Source: Natrinema altunense (GTDB lineage: Archaea; Halobacteriota; Halobacteria; Halobacteriales; Natrialbaceae). From it: 64,000 bases of DNA. Both the position numbers and the translations under genes were made by a program. Below, piece by piece: positions 18,362-27,600 of this stretch. The stretch's first letter is position 1. Each line of letters begins with the position of its first letter. The stretch lies in the NCBI RefSeq assembly GCF_000731985.1, contig NZ_JNCS01000001.1:434001-498000 (forward strand), given 5' to 3'. The notes beneath the pieces are model-generated. The model made no database searches. It saw nothing but the letters and a program-made list of their open reading frames with translations, and was not told the origin of the DNA.

Positions 18362-19438
18362 ATGAGTGTGGCAGTCGCGTTCTGGTTCGGCCTGCTCGTC
18401 GTCGGCCACGTCGCGGGCCGGCTGTACGGTTCGTACACGATGCGACGCGGCGGTCACGACGATCGCCGATCGCGCGGGACGTACCGATTGCTGTCCCTCG
18501 TCGGCCTCACGGCCGTTGTCGGCCTCACACTGTCCGGTCTCGTCGACGCAACCGAGACGGCTCTCTCGTCGCTGCATCCGGCGCTGGCCGGTGGACTGGC
18601 GGCTCCCCTCGCCTGGGTCCCGACGGGGATCGGAACGATCGTCGCGGTCCTCGTCACGTACCTCGGCGTCTTTCCGTACGCCCGCGAGCGGCGCGACCTC
18701 GAGATCTCAGCTACGACCGCGGTCGGTCGTCTCGCGAAATACCTCGTCGCGATAGCGGTGCTCTGTCTCGGTCTGATAGCCCCCCTGATCGTCCTCGTCA
18801 GGCTGTCGGCTCCGAGCCCGTTCCTGATTCCGATCCTGTTCGCCGTTCTGCTCTTCTGGATCTCCGTCTGGACACAGTACAGCGTGCAACTCTCACAGGA
18901 AGTTCTCGAGCCGACGGCCGACCAGCGACGACGGCTCGAGGCCGCCGCCGACCGGGTCGACACGACGATCCCGCTCGCTGGCGTCATTCCCGGCGAGGAG
19001 ACCGAAACGGCCGGCCTCTACCTCGGGGGCTCGTTCCGGAACCGGCGGTTGTACGCCACCGACTATACGTTCGACGCCCTCGACGACGACGAGCTGGCGG
19101 CACTGTATGCACGGGCGACCGCGGCCGACGAACTCCGACTCCTCGAGCGCCGAGCGCTCGTCATGTCCCTCCTGTTCGGACTGGTCCTGACCCTGAGCAT
19201 CTGGCGATCGATGCTCGTCGCACTCCCCGCGCTCGCCATCGTCTGGCCGCTCCTGTCCTGGTACCTCCAGCGCTGTGCGTTCGCCGCCGACCGTCGCGCC
19301 GCTCAGTCGGTCGGTGCCGACGAACTCGCGAGCGCGTACGAGGCCACCGACGATCTGGCCGACGATCGCGGACGACTCCACGAACGGCTCGCATCGAGGC
19401 CGTCGACGGCGCGACGGCTCGAGCGACTCCGGCACTGA
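18362..19438 (+). CDS. M48-like integral membrane protein lacking the HExxH site
   Basis: A 358-residue protein with four N-terminal hydrophobic segments, then a domain whose order resembles HtpX/Ste24 peptidases: LYATDYTFDALDDDELAALY (two short stretches), a hydrophobic pair near residues 270-310 and FAADRRAAQSVGADELASAYE, which looks like the ExxAD..A...G third-ligand helix of M48. The position expected to carry HExxH reads ARATAADELRLL, so neither zinc histidine nor the catalytic Glu is present. It is probably a catalytically inactive relative (pseudopeptidase) with a scaffold or regulatory role in the membrane. The TATA box at 18331-18340 fixes the start. Confidence 0.7.
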   Translation: MSVAVAFWFGLLVVGHVAGRLYGSYTMRRGGHDDRRSRGTYRLLSLVGLTAVVGLTLSGLVDATETALSSLHPALAGGLAAPLAWVPTGIGTIVAVLVTYLGVFPYARERRDLEISATTAVGRLAKYLVAIAVLCLGLIAPLIVLVRLSAPSPFLIPILFAVLLFWISVWTQYSVQLSQEVLEPTADQRRRLEAAADRVDTTIPLAGVIPGEETETAGLYLGGSFRNRRLYATDYTFDALDDDELAALYARATAADELRLLERRALVMSLLFGLVLTLSIWRSMLVALPALAIVWPLLSWYLQRCAFAADRRAAQSVGADELASAYEATDDLADDRGRLHERLASRPSTARRLERLRH

Positions 19439-19445
19439 CCACGGT

Positions 19446-20435
19446 TCAGAGGGTCTCGAGAACCCTCAACACGCGTTCCTCGGCCTCGCGATCCGGGCCG
19501 TTCCCGTCCCCGTCCCGGTCGCTTTCGAGGTGGTCGTCGACCGCCCGGGCCATCGCCTCCTCGAGCGGCGTCGACTCCCAGCCCAGCGCGGCGAGTTTCG
19601 CCGTCGAGAGGACATGCGGGTACGCTCGGTAGAGCGGGTAGTCCTCGAGATCGATGTCGCCGGCAGCGAGTTCTCGCGGCCCGGCGTGGACGATCTCGAC
19701 CTCGGTAGCCAGCGTCTCGCCGATCAACGCGACCATCTCCTCGAGCGTGACGAGTCGTCGGTCGCCGACGTTGTAGGCCTCGCCGGCCGTGCCGCGCTCG
19801 GCGACGATCCGGAGCGCGCTGGCGACGTCTTCGACGTACACGCGGTGCCAGACGTTCGTCCCGTCGCCGGGGACCACGACCCGGTCGAAGCGGTTCACGC
19901 GATCGATCCACCAGTCCAACCGCTCGGTGTAGTCGTGGGGACCGTAGACGATCGGCGGTCGGACGGCCATGGCTCGAACGCCGTCGTCGGCCGCCGCGAA
20001 GACCGCCCGATCGCCCTCGGCCTTCCGATTCCCGTAGCTCTCGGCGGAGTCGTCGGTCGCCTGCTCGGTCGTACAGGAGTGCAGGGGCGTCTCGCCTTCC
20101 CGCTTGGGGATTTCCTCGTGGCCGTAGGCCGCGCCGCTCGAGACGTAGACGTACGCCTCGCAGTCCGCGAAGAGCCGGGTCGCGGCGCGGACGTCCTTGG
20201 GGTGATAGGCCACGCAGTCGAAGACGGCGTCGGGATCGACGGTCGTCGCTGCGGCCTCGAGCGCCGTGTCGTTCGTCCGATCGCCCTCGACGTGGTCGAC
20301 CCGGTCGTCGTCCGCGAACGGGTTCTCGCGGGTCCCGCGGTTGAAGATCGTGACGTCGTACTCGTGGTCGAGGAGGTCGACCACGAGATGGCGGCCGATG
20401 AAGCGAGTGCCGCCGATAACGAGTGCACTGTCCAT
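19446..20435 (-). CDS. NAD-dependent epimerase/dehydratase (extended SDR)
   Basis: A 329-residue protein from the ATG at 20435 (MDSALVIGGTRFIGRHLV). It has a glycine-rich GGTRFIG motif, the acidic dinucleotide end near NRGTREN, a VSSGAAYG strand carrying the catalytic serine and a YGNRK motif supplying the Tyr-x3-Lys pair. The C-terminal part contains DVWHRVYVEDVAS-type residues of sugar-nucleotide-modifying enzymes and CSP41-like SDRs. The substrate is unknown, and there are no glycan genes in the immediate neighbourhood. Confidence 0.88.
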   Translation of the reverse strand: MDSALVIGGTRFIGRHLVVDLLDHEYDVTIFNRGTRENPFADDDRVDHVEGDRTNDTALEAAATTVDPDAVFDCVAYHPKDVRAATRLFADCEAYVYVSSGAAYGHEEIPKREGETPLHSCTTEQATDDSAESYGNRKAEGDRAVFAAADDGVRAMAVRPPIVYGPHDYTERLDWWIDRVNRFDRVVVPGDGTNVWHRVYVEDVASALRIVAERGTAGEAYNVGDRRLVTLEEMVALIGETLATEVEIVHAGPRELAAGDIDLEDYPLYRAYPHVLSTAKLAALGWESTPLEEAMARAVDDHLESDRDGDGNGPDREAEERVLRVLETL

Positions 20436-20597
20436 ACGGGACCGACGGGGCTGCCGGAGCAAAACCCTGGCGACAGGCTGTGACGAGTGCTGCCGCCGGC
20501 ACGGAACGGCCGTGGAACGAACGCGACGCCCGATCCGACTCGGCCCACCCGTTCAGGGGAGGGTTCTTTGATCCCCTCCGTCGTAGGGCGGCCCCGT

Positions 20598-21602
20598 ATG
20601 TCAGCACAGCTCTGGACGGATCGCGCTCGGGAGCATCCACTCGAGTGCGACCACTGTCACTACCCGATCCCGGGCGATCCCGAGGAGAGCGACGACGGGC
20701 GGTACTGCTCGATCGCCTGCCGCGAGGCCGCCGCCGACGAGTCGACGCTGCCCGATCCCGAGGCGTACAAGCGGTTCGTAACCGGCGTCGAACCGATCGA
20801 CTCGCTCGTTCCGAACGGCGTTCCAGCCGACTCCTTTCTCCTCCTCTCGGGGGACGAGGGGACCCGCCGCGCCGAACTGGGGACCGAGCTCGTCTGGCGC
20901 GCGCTCGAGCGGGGCGAACCCGCCGTCGTCGTCTCGTTTGCCAACCCGCCGACGGCGACGCTCGAGCGGTTCTACGGGAACGGCTGGAACGTCCTCCCGG
21001 CGCTGGAAAACGACCGCCTGCGGATTATCGACTGCTTCACCCACCGACTCGACGACCGGGACGAGTTCCGCGAACACCGGACCGACTGGGCGACGTTCGT
21101 CGGCGAGGCGGCCGGCGACGCGATCGTGGCGGTTCGCGATCCGAGCGACCGTCGCGAGGTGGCGAACACCCTCCACCGCGCGCTCGACGACCTCGAGATG
21201 ACCGAGACGGGACTGGTGACGATCGACTCGCTGGACGAACTCGAGTCGTTACTGCAAGAGCAGTTGGTTCACGACTTCATCAAAGACGTTCGGGCGACGG
21301 TCTGCAAGGCGCGGTTCGTCCCGATCGTCGCCGCCGCGACGACGGCGGGGCAAAACGGCTATCCCGAGGAAGAGTACGTCTTCGACGGGATCGTCGATCT
21401 CCGGCTGACGGACCACCTCGTGGCCGACACACGGCTCAAACAGCTCGCCGTCCGCAAACTGATCGGCGGCGAGGTACTCCCGCAGTGGGTGACCTACGAA
21501 CACGAACCCGCCCGCGGACTGTTCGCGTTCGGTCCGAACACGGACCCACAGCAGGTCTACGACCTCGGAAACGCCTCGCCACGAGCGAACGGCCCCCGAT
21601 AA
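20598..21602 (+). CDS. RecA/KaiC-fold protein with N-terminal zinc ribbon (HTR-like/DUF7504)
   Basis: A 334-residue protein from ATG 20598. A short Cys motif opens it: CDHCHYPI at residues 17-24 and YCSIAC at about 35-40, a likely zinc site. The following domain is RecA-like, with the Walker A position reading LLLSGDEGTRRAEL. It lacks the GKT/S lysine, so ATP binding may be lost. A Walker B-like strand, LVTIDSLDELESLL, is present. Halobacterial relatives are annotated as HTR-like or RAD55-family proteins and are often involved in sensing or regulation. The function here is unknown. Confidence 0.75.
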   Translation: MSAQLWTDRAREHPLECDHCHYPIPGDPEESDDGRYCSIACREAAADESTLPDPEAYKRFVTGVEPIDSLVPNGVPADSFLLLSGDEGTRRAELGTELVWRALERGEPAVVVSFANPPTATLERFYGNGWNVLPALENDRLRIIDCFTHRLDDRDEFREHRTDWATFVGEAAGDAIVAVRDPSDRREVANTLHRALDDLEMTETGLVTIDSLDELESLLQEQLVHDFIKDVRATVCKARFVPIVAAATTAGQNGYPEEEYVFDGIVDLRLTDHLVADTRLKQLAVRKLIGGEVLPQWVTYEHEPARGLFAFGPNTDPQQVYDLGNASPRANGPR

Positions 21603-21851
21603 TCTCGGCGGCGGTCCTCGAGCGGCGGCCGACTCGACACGCGACGCGGCTCCGGAATCGCGTCCGGTCGCCCGCTCCCAGGACCCGTCTCCCCAATTAT
21701 GCCCGCCGACGCCCGCTATCGGCGTGCACGCGAACTCACGGTCGGGTTTTATTCACCCGTTCGGGATAGGACCGACCGCAGCACGACGACTACCAGCGGC
21801 CAGCGCGTCGACTGCGCCGCATCGGGAATCGACGATCCACACAGCCACACC

Positions 21852-22853
21852 ATGAACGACCGCTACGACAGCGATCGACGGACGGAGGAACGGACCGAGC
21901 GATCGAACGAGACCGGGACCCGACCCCGATATCGAGGGCGAGAGCACGGCAGCGAGGCCGAACGGAATCGACAGGGCGGCGACCGCGGCTGGCTTCACGG
22001 GTTGTTCAGCCGCGGCGAGAGCGACGATCGCGGGTCACGAGGACCCGAGCAACGCGGTGAGCGCAGTCAACGGCACGAGCAACCCGCCGAGCAGCAGCGC
22101 GGACGACGGACACGGACCGGACAACAACGGAGTCGGCGGACCGGACAGCAACGGGGACAACAACAAAGCGAGCAACAGCGCAGCGGGTTCGAAACGAACG
22201 CGATGGACCGAGCGAACCTCGCGTACGGCGGCGAAGCCCGACAGGAGGGACGGCGAGGCGAACAGCGCGGCCAGCGGGGCGAGGGACAGGACCAGCGAGG
22301 TGACCCGCGCGGCCAGCGCGGCGAGGACCGATCGCAACGCGACCAGCAGCGGACGCGGCGCGGTGTGGACCGCCAGCAGCACGGCCGACAGCCCCGAACA
22401 CAAGGCCAGCGAGGGACGCGATCGAAGGGAGGCAGCGAGCAACACGGCAGTCAGTATCAGCAGGGACAGCCCGAGACCGGTCGCCACCAGCGGAGCGAAG
22501 GCCAGCAGCCCGGCCCCCAACGAGAACGGGGACGCGGACAGCGCGGCCAGCAGCCCGGCCGCGAGTATCAGGATCGCCAGCAGTTCAGCCGGCAGGAGGA
22601 TCGGCGAGAGACTCGGGGCTCCTCGAGCGGCCGCATGAACCGGTCACAGCAGTCCGGCGGCGGCCTCGAGTACCGCCAGCGGGGTCGCCGCTCCGAACGG
22701 GGTGACTGGACCGAACCCCGCGAGTCGGAGCGGGGCTCGAGCGATGACCGAACCCGACAGGGACGAGACGACGACATGACCACCCGCCGCCACGTCCACG
22801 AGCGCGATCCGACGGCCGACGAGAGGCGTCGAGACGAGAACCGGTCGCGGTAA
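21852..22853 (+). CDS. Arg/Gln/Gly-rich intrinsically disordered basic protein
   Basis: A 333-residue frame from ATG 21852; an ATG at 21699 would add 51 residues. Composition is dominated by Arg, Gln, Gly, Glu and Ser, with many RGQ, QRG and RGG-like triplets and almost no hydrophobic residues. The only exceptions are GWLHGLF and the MDRANLAYGG segment. The third codon position is GC-rich in the N- and C-terminal parts, which supports this strand and frame; the middle is weaker there. A net-basic, low-complexity chain is striking in an organism whose proteins are otherwise very acidic. RGG-type regions bind RNA and can drive condensation in eukaryotes; GvpI-like basic proteins are another parallel. 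No homologue is recognised. The gene could also be a non-coding repeat tract, so confidence is moderate. Confidence 0.55.
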   Translation: MNDRYDSDRRTEERTERSNETGTRPRYRGREHGSEAERNRQGGDRGWLHGLFSRGESDDRGSRGPEQRGERSQRHEQPAEQQRGRRTRTGQQRSRRTGQQRGQQQSEQQRSGFETNAMDRANLAYGGEARQEGRRGEQRGQRGEGQDQRGDPRGQRGEDRSQRDQQRTRRGVDRQQHGRQPRTQGQRGTRSKGGSEQHGSQYQQGQPETGRHQRSEGQQPGPQRERGRGQRGQQPGREYQDRQQFSRQEDRRETRGSSSGRMNRSQQSGGGLEYRQRGRRSERGDWTEPRESERGSSDDRTRQGRDDDMTTRRHVHERDPTADERRRDENRSR

Positions 22854-22932
22854 CGGCCTCGAGCGCCGGTCCGTCCGCGGATCGCACATCGAAACCGCCC
22901 CGCTTTTGCCGCGTCTCCCCCGATCGTCGCGT

Positions 22933-23343
22933 ATGAGCGGCACGTACGTCCTCGTGATCGACGTCTCGCGATCGACGACGATCGACGTCGGCGCACTGGG
23001 GGATCGCGAGTTCACCGCCGGCGCGTACGCCTACGTCGGCAGCGCGTTCGGCCCCGGCGGCTTCAGTCGCGTCGACCGCCACCGCGAACTCGCCGCCGGC
23101 GACCGCGAGACGCGCCACTGGCACGTCGACTACCTGCTCGGACATCCCGCGACGCGCCTCGAGCACGCGATCACGTTCCCGGACGCCGATCGGGAGTGTG
23201 AACTGGCGGACTCGCTGCCCGGCGAGTTCGTCTCCGGGTTCGGGGCGTCCGACTGCGACTGTCCGGCACACTTGCTCGCCACGCCGGGCGACGACGCCGT
23301 GCTCGAGGCGGCGATCGACGCGGGTGGCGTCGTCGACGCGTAG
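22933..23343 (+). CDS. DUF123 / GIY-YIG-like nuclease-fold protein
   Basis: A 136-residue protein from ATG 22933 (MSGTYVLVIDVS). The order YVLVIDV ... FTAGAYAYVGSAF ... RHRELAAGD ... HWHVDYLL matches the DUF123 (PF01986) family, a GIY-YIG-related fold sometimes fused to endonuclease III. Two Cys (SDCDCPAH) near the end may bind metal. The length is typical for a stand-alone copy. A role in DNA repair is plausible from family knowledge, but activity of the stand-alone form is not established. Confidence 0.85.
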   Translation: MSGTYVLVIDVSRSTTIDVGALGDREFTAGAYAYVGSAFGPGGFSRVDRHRELAAGDRETRHWHVDYLLGHPATRLEHAITFPDADRECELADSLPGEFVSGFGASDCDCPAHLLATPGDDAVLEAAIDAGGVVDA

Positions 23344-23394
23344 GGCCGTGCCGTTCACCGCCGACTTATTACCGATGGCCGCGAACCGGGAGTC

Positions 23395-24015
23395 GTGAGC
23401 GATCCCGACTCCGACTCCGTGTCACCATCCGAACCGACCCCGGAACTCAGCGACGACGCGATGGCCCGGTTCCCCGTCCCGGCGTTCGACGATCTTCCGG
23501 CGGACCTCCAGGAGCGAATCGTCGAAGAGACCGACCGCGCCGGCTTCACGCCGAACGTGTTCTCCGCGTTCGCGTACAAACCATCGCACTTCCGGGCCTT
23601 TTTCCAGTATCACGACGCCCTCGTCGAGGACACCACCCTCGAGCGCGAGGAGATCGAGATGCTCATCGTCGCCGTCTCCGGTGTCAACCACTGTTACTAC
23701 TGTAACGTGGCCCACGGGGCGCTCGTTCGGATCTACGCCGACGACCCGACGCTGGCCGACCAACTGGTCGCGAACTACCGGACCGCGGATATCGGCGACG
23801 CCCACCGAACGATGCTCGACGTCGCGGTGAAACTCACCGAGCGGCCGGCCGAAGTCGAACCCGCCGATCTCGAGGCGCTCCGGGACGCCGGTTTCAGCGA
23901 GGAGGCCATCTGGGACATCGGAGCCGTCACCGCGTACTACAACCTGAGCAACCGAATGGCCATGTTCGCCGAGATGCGGCCGAACGACGAATTTCACACG
24001 CTTGGGCGGAATTAA
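23395..24015 (+). CDS. AhpD-like alkylhydroperoxidase / peroxidase-related protein
   Basis: A 206-residue all-helical carboxymuconolactone-decarboxylase fold protein beginning at GTG 23395. The redox site HCYYCNVAH carries Cys100, Cys103 and His107, preceded by the family glutamates in REEIEML. In AhpD this CxxC passes electrons to a peroxiredoxin; in archaeal paralogues peroxide or quinone substrates are possible. The GTG is the first start in frame after the preceding stop, and the TTATTACC stretch 25-30 nt upstream looks like its promoter. Confidence 0.87.
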   Translation: MSDPDSDSVSPSEPTPELSDDAMARFPVPAFDDLPADLQERIVEETDRAGFTPNVFSAFAYKPSHFRAFFQYHDALVEDTTLEREEIEMLIVAVSGVNHCYYCNVAHGALVRIYADDPTLADQLVANYRTADIGDAHRTMLDVAVKLTERPAEVEPADLEALRDAGFSEEAIWDIGAVTAYYNLSNRMAMFAEMRPNDEFHTLGRN

Positions 24016-24687
24016 GCGACCGCCACAGCGTTCGGTCGCATGACTGATGGCCATAATTAGACAGGGCTAAAGATTAAGTTTGTAGCCACAAAAGCAAGTG
24101 GTGGCGGAGGTGATCACACCACGAAAGCGACACAGGAATGTACTGCCGATCACACCTACCGGGGGCGATCGTGCCAAGTGATAGTCGCCCGGTAGACAGC
24201 GGACGCCGACTCGCGGTTACGGTCTCCCAGTCTTCACACGTGATCAGTCATCGTAACTCACAGTCGGTGGGTGAACTCCTGCCACCTAGCACCGTCCCGC
24301 TGTTTTCGCGATGGAACGTCCCGTCACCGTGACGCCGAGTAGTGATCGACCCGTCTCGAACGATGACAGACGTGTCCGGCGGGCTGTCGCGGCCGATCGA
24401 GAGCTAGATTTGATACGTCTAAAATATCGCTCGAGAAGTCATCCATCCCGGTCGCGATCGCATGCTCGGCCCGTCGAACGAGTTCGATGCGGGGCCGAGG
24501 TCCGGTCTCCGCTCGAGGAAAGGTCGAGTCCGACAGGATCGAACTGGACGGAGCCTTCGGGGCTGGGCCGGTCGATCTATAGTAACCACTGAAAGTCATT
24601 GCACACCTGATCGCACGACAGCGTCGCGATCAGTGTGTAAATCGTTTCAGTGGCTACTATAGTGTCCCGAGACGAAAGATCGAAGGA
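24016..24687. other. 672-bp gene-free stretch with hairpins and a repeat copy
   Basis: No reading frame here has the codon pattern or motifs of a gene. Three things are visible: an AT-rich promoter-like stretch around 24066-24082; a GGAGGTGATC string at 24106-24115, which is a perfect 10-base complement of the 16S rRNA tail; and an inverted repeat TACCGGG..CGA/TCGCCCGGTA at 24157-24194. The palindromic element at 24577-24662 closes the region just after the gltB stop. A small non-coding RNA is possible but not shown. Confidence 0.5.
24577..24662. repeat. 84-bp hairpin element, copy 1
   Basis: A long imperfect palindrome from CTATAGTA to TACTATAG with a central GATCGC/GCGATC stem. It starts 26 nt past the gltB stop codon. 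It aligns without gaps to the copy at 59361-59444 (73 of 84 bases by eye). Two of the differences are compensatory (A:T to C:G and C:G to A:T), so base pairing is conserved. It could be a MITE-like mobile palindrome or an RNA hairpin acting at gene 3' ends. Confidence 0.8.
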
Positions 24688-27600
24688 TCAGTCGTCGCCC
24701 GCAGCGAACCCGGCGGATTCGGCCTCGGCGGCGGCCTCCGGCGCGCCGGGCAGTTCGTTGCGGACGTCGTCGCTGCCCTGCTCGGTGATCGCCTCGTAGT
24801 AGGCCTCGGGCATGACCTTCACGAAGGCCTCGAGCGCGCGCTCCCAGTTTGCGAGCAGGAGTTCGCCCCGCTCGGAGCCGGTGTAGGCGACGTGGTTCTC
24901 GACGAGTCGACGGAGCATCCGCTCGTCTTTCTCCTCGAGGGAGTCGTGCAGCGAGACCATCCCGGTGTTGGCCTTCGCTTCGAACTCGTTGTCGGGGTCG
25001 TAGACGTAGGCGACGCCGCCGGACATGCCGGCCGCGAAGTTCGTGCCCGTCTCGCCCAGCACGGCGACGACGCCGCCGGTCATGTACTCGCAGCCGTGGT
25101 CGCCGACGCCCTCGACGACGGCCGTGGCACCGGAATTGCGCACCGCGAAGCGCTCGCCGGCGACGCCGTTGACGTACAGTTGGCCGTCGGTCGCGCCGTA
25201 GAGCGCGACGTTACCGATCGAGACGTTCTCGGTCGGGTCGTAGGCCGCGGTCTCGGGCGTACGGATGGTGAGCTTCCCGCCCGACAGCCCCTTGCCGACG
25301 TAGTCGTTGGCGCTGCCGTCGAGATGCATCGAGACGCCGCTGGCGAGGAACGCGCCGAAGCTCTGTCCGGCGGTTCCCTCTGCATCGATAGTGATCGTGT
25401 CCTCGGGCAGCCCGGGTTCGCCGTAGCGGCTGGTGATGCGGTTCGAGAGCATCGCACCGACGGTGCGGTCGACGTTCGTCACGTCCGTCTCGAGGCTGAC
25501 CGGGTCCCCGTCCTCGATGGCGTCCGCCGCGGCCTCGATGAGGTCGCGATCGAGTTGGTCCTCGAGTTCGTGGTCTTGCTCGCGGAGCTTCCGGCGGACG
25601 TCGCCGCCGGGGTCCGCGAGGACGTCCGAGAGGTCGACGTTGCGGGCCTTCGGGTGGTCGACGTCGTCGCGCTGCTCCAAGGCGTCGACCCGGCCGATCA
25701 TCTCGTCGACGGTCTCGAAGCCGAGTGCGGCCATGATCTCGCGCAGTTCCTGCGCGATGAACGTCATGTAGTTGATGACGTGTTCGGGCTCGCCGGGGAA
25801 CCGTTTGCGCAGGTCCTCGCGCTGGGTGGCGACGCCGACCGGACAGGTGTTCTTGTGACACTGCCGGGCCATCACGCAGCCGCCGGTGACCAGCGAGGCG
25901 GTCCCGAAGACGTATTCCTCGGCACCCAGCAGGGCGGCGACGGCGACGTCGCGCCCGGTCTTCATCCCCCCGTCGGCGGAGACGCGGATGCGGTCGCGGA
26001 GGCCGGTCCGACAGAGCATCTGGTTGGCCTCCGCGAGGCCGAGTTCCCAGGGGAGGCCGGCGCTCTTGATCGAGGTCCGCGGCGAGGCACCCGTCCCGCC
26101 GTCGTGACCAGAGATGTGGACCACGTCGGCGTTTGCCTTCGCGACGCCGGCGGCGACGGTGCCGATGCCGGCCTCGGAGACGAGTTTGACGTTGATGTCC
26201 GCCTCCTCGTTTGCGGCTTTGAGATCGAAGATCAGTTGCTTCAGGTCCTCGATCGAGTAGATGTCGTGCAGCGGCGGCGGCGAGATCAGCCCGACGCCCG
26301 GCGTGGACTTGCGGACGTGGGCGATCATCTCGTTGACCTTCGAGCCGGGGAGGTGACCGCCTTCACCGGGCTTCGAGCCCTGCGCCATCTTGATCTGGAG
26401 TTCGTCGGCGTTCGAAAGGTACGTCGAGGTCACGCCGAAGCGGCCGCTTGCAACCTGCTTGACGTTACACTCGCGTTCGGTGTTGAACCGCTCCGGCGGC
26501 TCGCCGCCCTCGCCGGAGTTCGACTTGCCGCCCAAGCGGTTCATCGCGATCGAGTTGTTCTCGTGAGCCTCCGGCGAGAGCGAGCCCAGCGACATCGCGG
26601 CGGTCGAGAACCGCTGGACGATGTCCGTGATCGGCTCGACCTCCTCGAGTGGGACCGGATCGCGGTCGGAGTCGAACTCGAGCAGGCCGCGCAGTGTCTG
26701 GAGGGTCTGCTGTTGGTCGTTGATCTTGTCGGCGAACTCCTGATAGCGCTCGTAGTCGTTCGAGCGGACGGCCTGTTGGAGCGCGCCGACGGTGTCGGGG
26801 TTCCACTGGTGGTGAATCCCGTCCGAGCGGTGCTCGAACTCGCCGTGACGGTCGAGATCGGCGTCATCGCCGTCGCCGCCGAAGGCCGTCGCGTGGCGCT
26901 CGCGGAGGTCCGCCTCGATCTCGGCGAGGCCGATTCCCTCGGTTCGGTTCTCGGTGCCGGAGAAGTAGTCCGCGACGAGGTCCGAATCGAGACCGACGGC
27001 CTCGAAGATCTGGGCTCCCTGGTAGCTCTCGACCGTCGAGATCCCCATCTTGGCCATGATCTTCAGGAGCCCGTCCTCGACGGCGCCGACGTAGGCGTCG
27101 ATCGCGACCTCGGTATCGGCCCCGTCGGGGCCGGCCGTGATGTCCTCGATCGTCTGGTAGGCGAGGTACGGGTTGACCGCGCCCGCACCGTAGCCGACGA
27201 GCGTCGCGAAGTGGTGGACGGTGCGCGGATCGGCGGACTCGACGACGAGTCCGACGTGGTTGCGCAGGCCGTTGCGCACGAGGTGGTGGTGGACGCCACC
27301 GGTCGCCAGCAGGCTCGGAATCGCGATCCGGTCCTCGTCGACGTTGCGGTCCGAGAGGACGATTACGTCGTGGTCGTCGTCCTCGATCGCTGCGACGACG
27401 TCTCTGCGGACGCGTTCGATCGCCGCCTCGAGGTCGTCGCCGGGTTCGTCGCTCCGTGGCTCGTAGGTAATATCGATCGTCGCGGCCGTGATGCCGTTGG
27501 CCGTACAGTCGCGGATCGACTCGAGTTCGGCGTCGGTCAGGATCGGCGAGTCGAGGACGAGTTGACGGGCGTGTGCGGGCGACTCGTCGAGTAGGTTGCG

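Noticed and set aside
22035-22520. A hydrophobic Leu/Ala-rich minus-strand frame opposite the Arg-rich gene
   Set aside because: It is the complement of repetitive Arg/Gln/Gly codons; ends and codon bias favour the plus strand.
24138-24592. Small frames in the gap before gltB (24138-24332, 24311-24592)
   Set aside because: Composition and codon use are not those of haloarchaeal genes, and one runs into the palindromic repeat.
24892-27594. A 900-codon plus-strand frame opposite gltB
   Set aside because: It is the antisense shadow of glutamate synthase; high GC leaves such frames open, and it has no recognisable domain.
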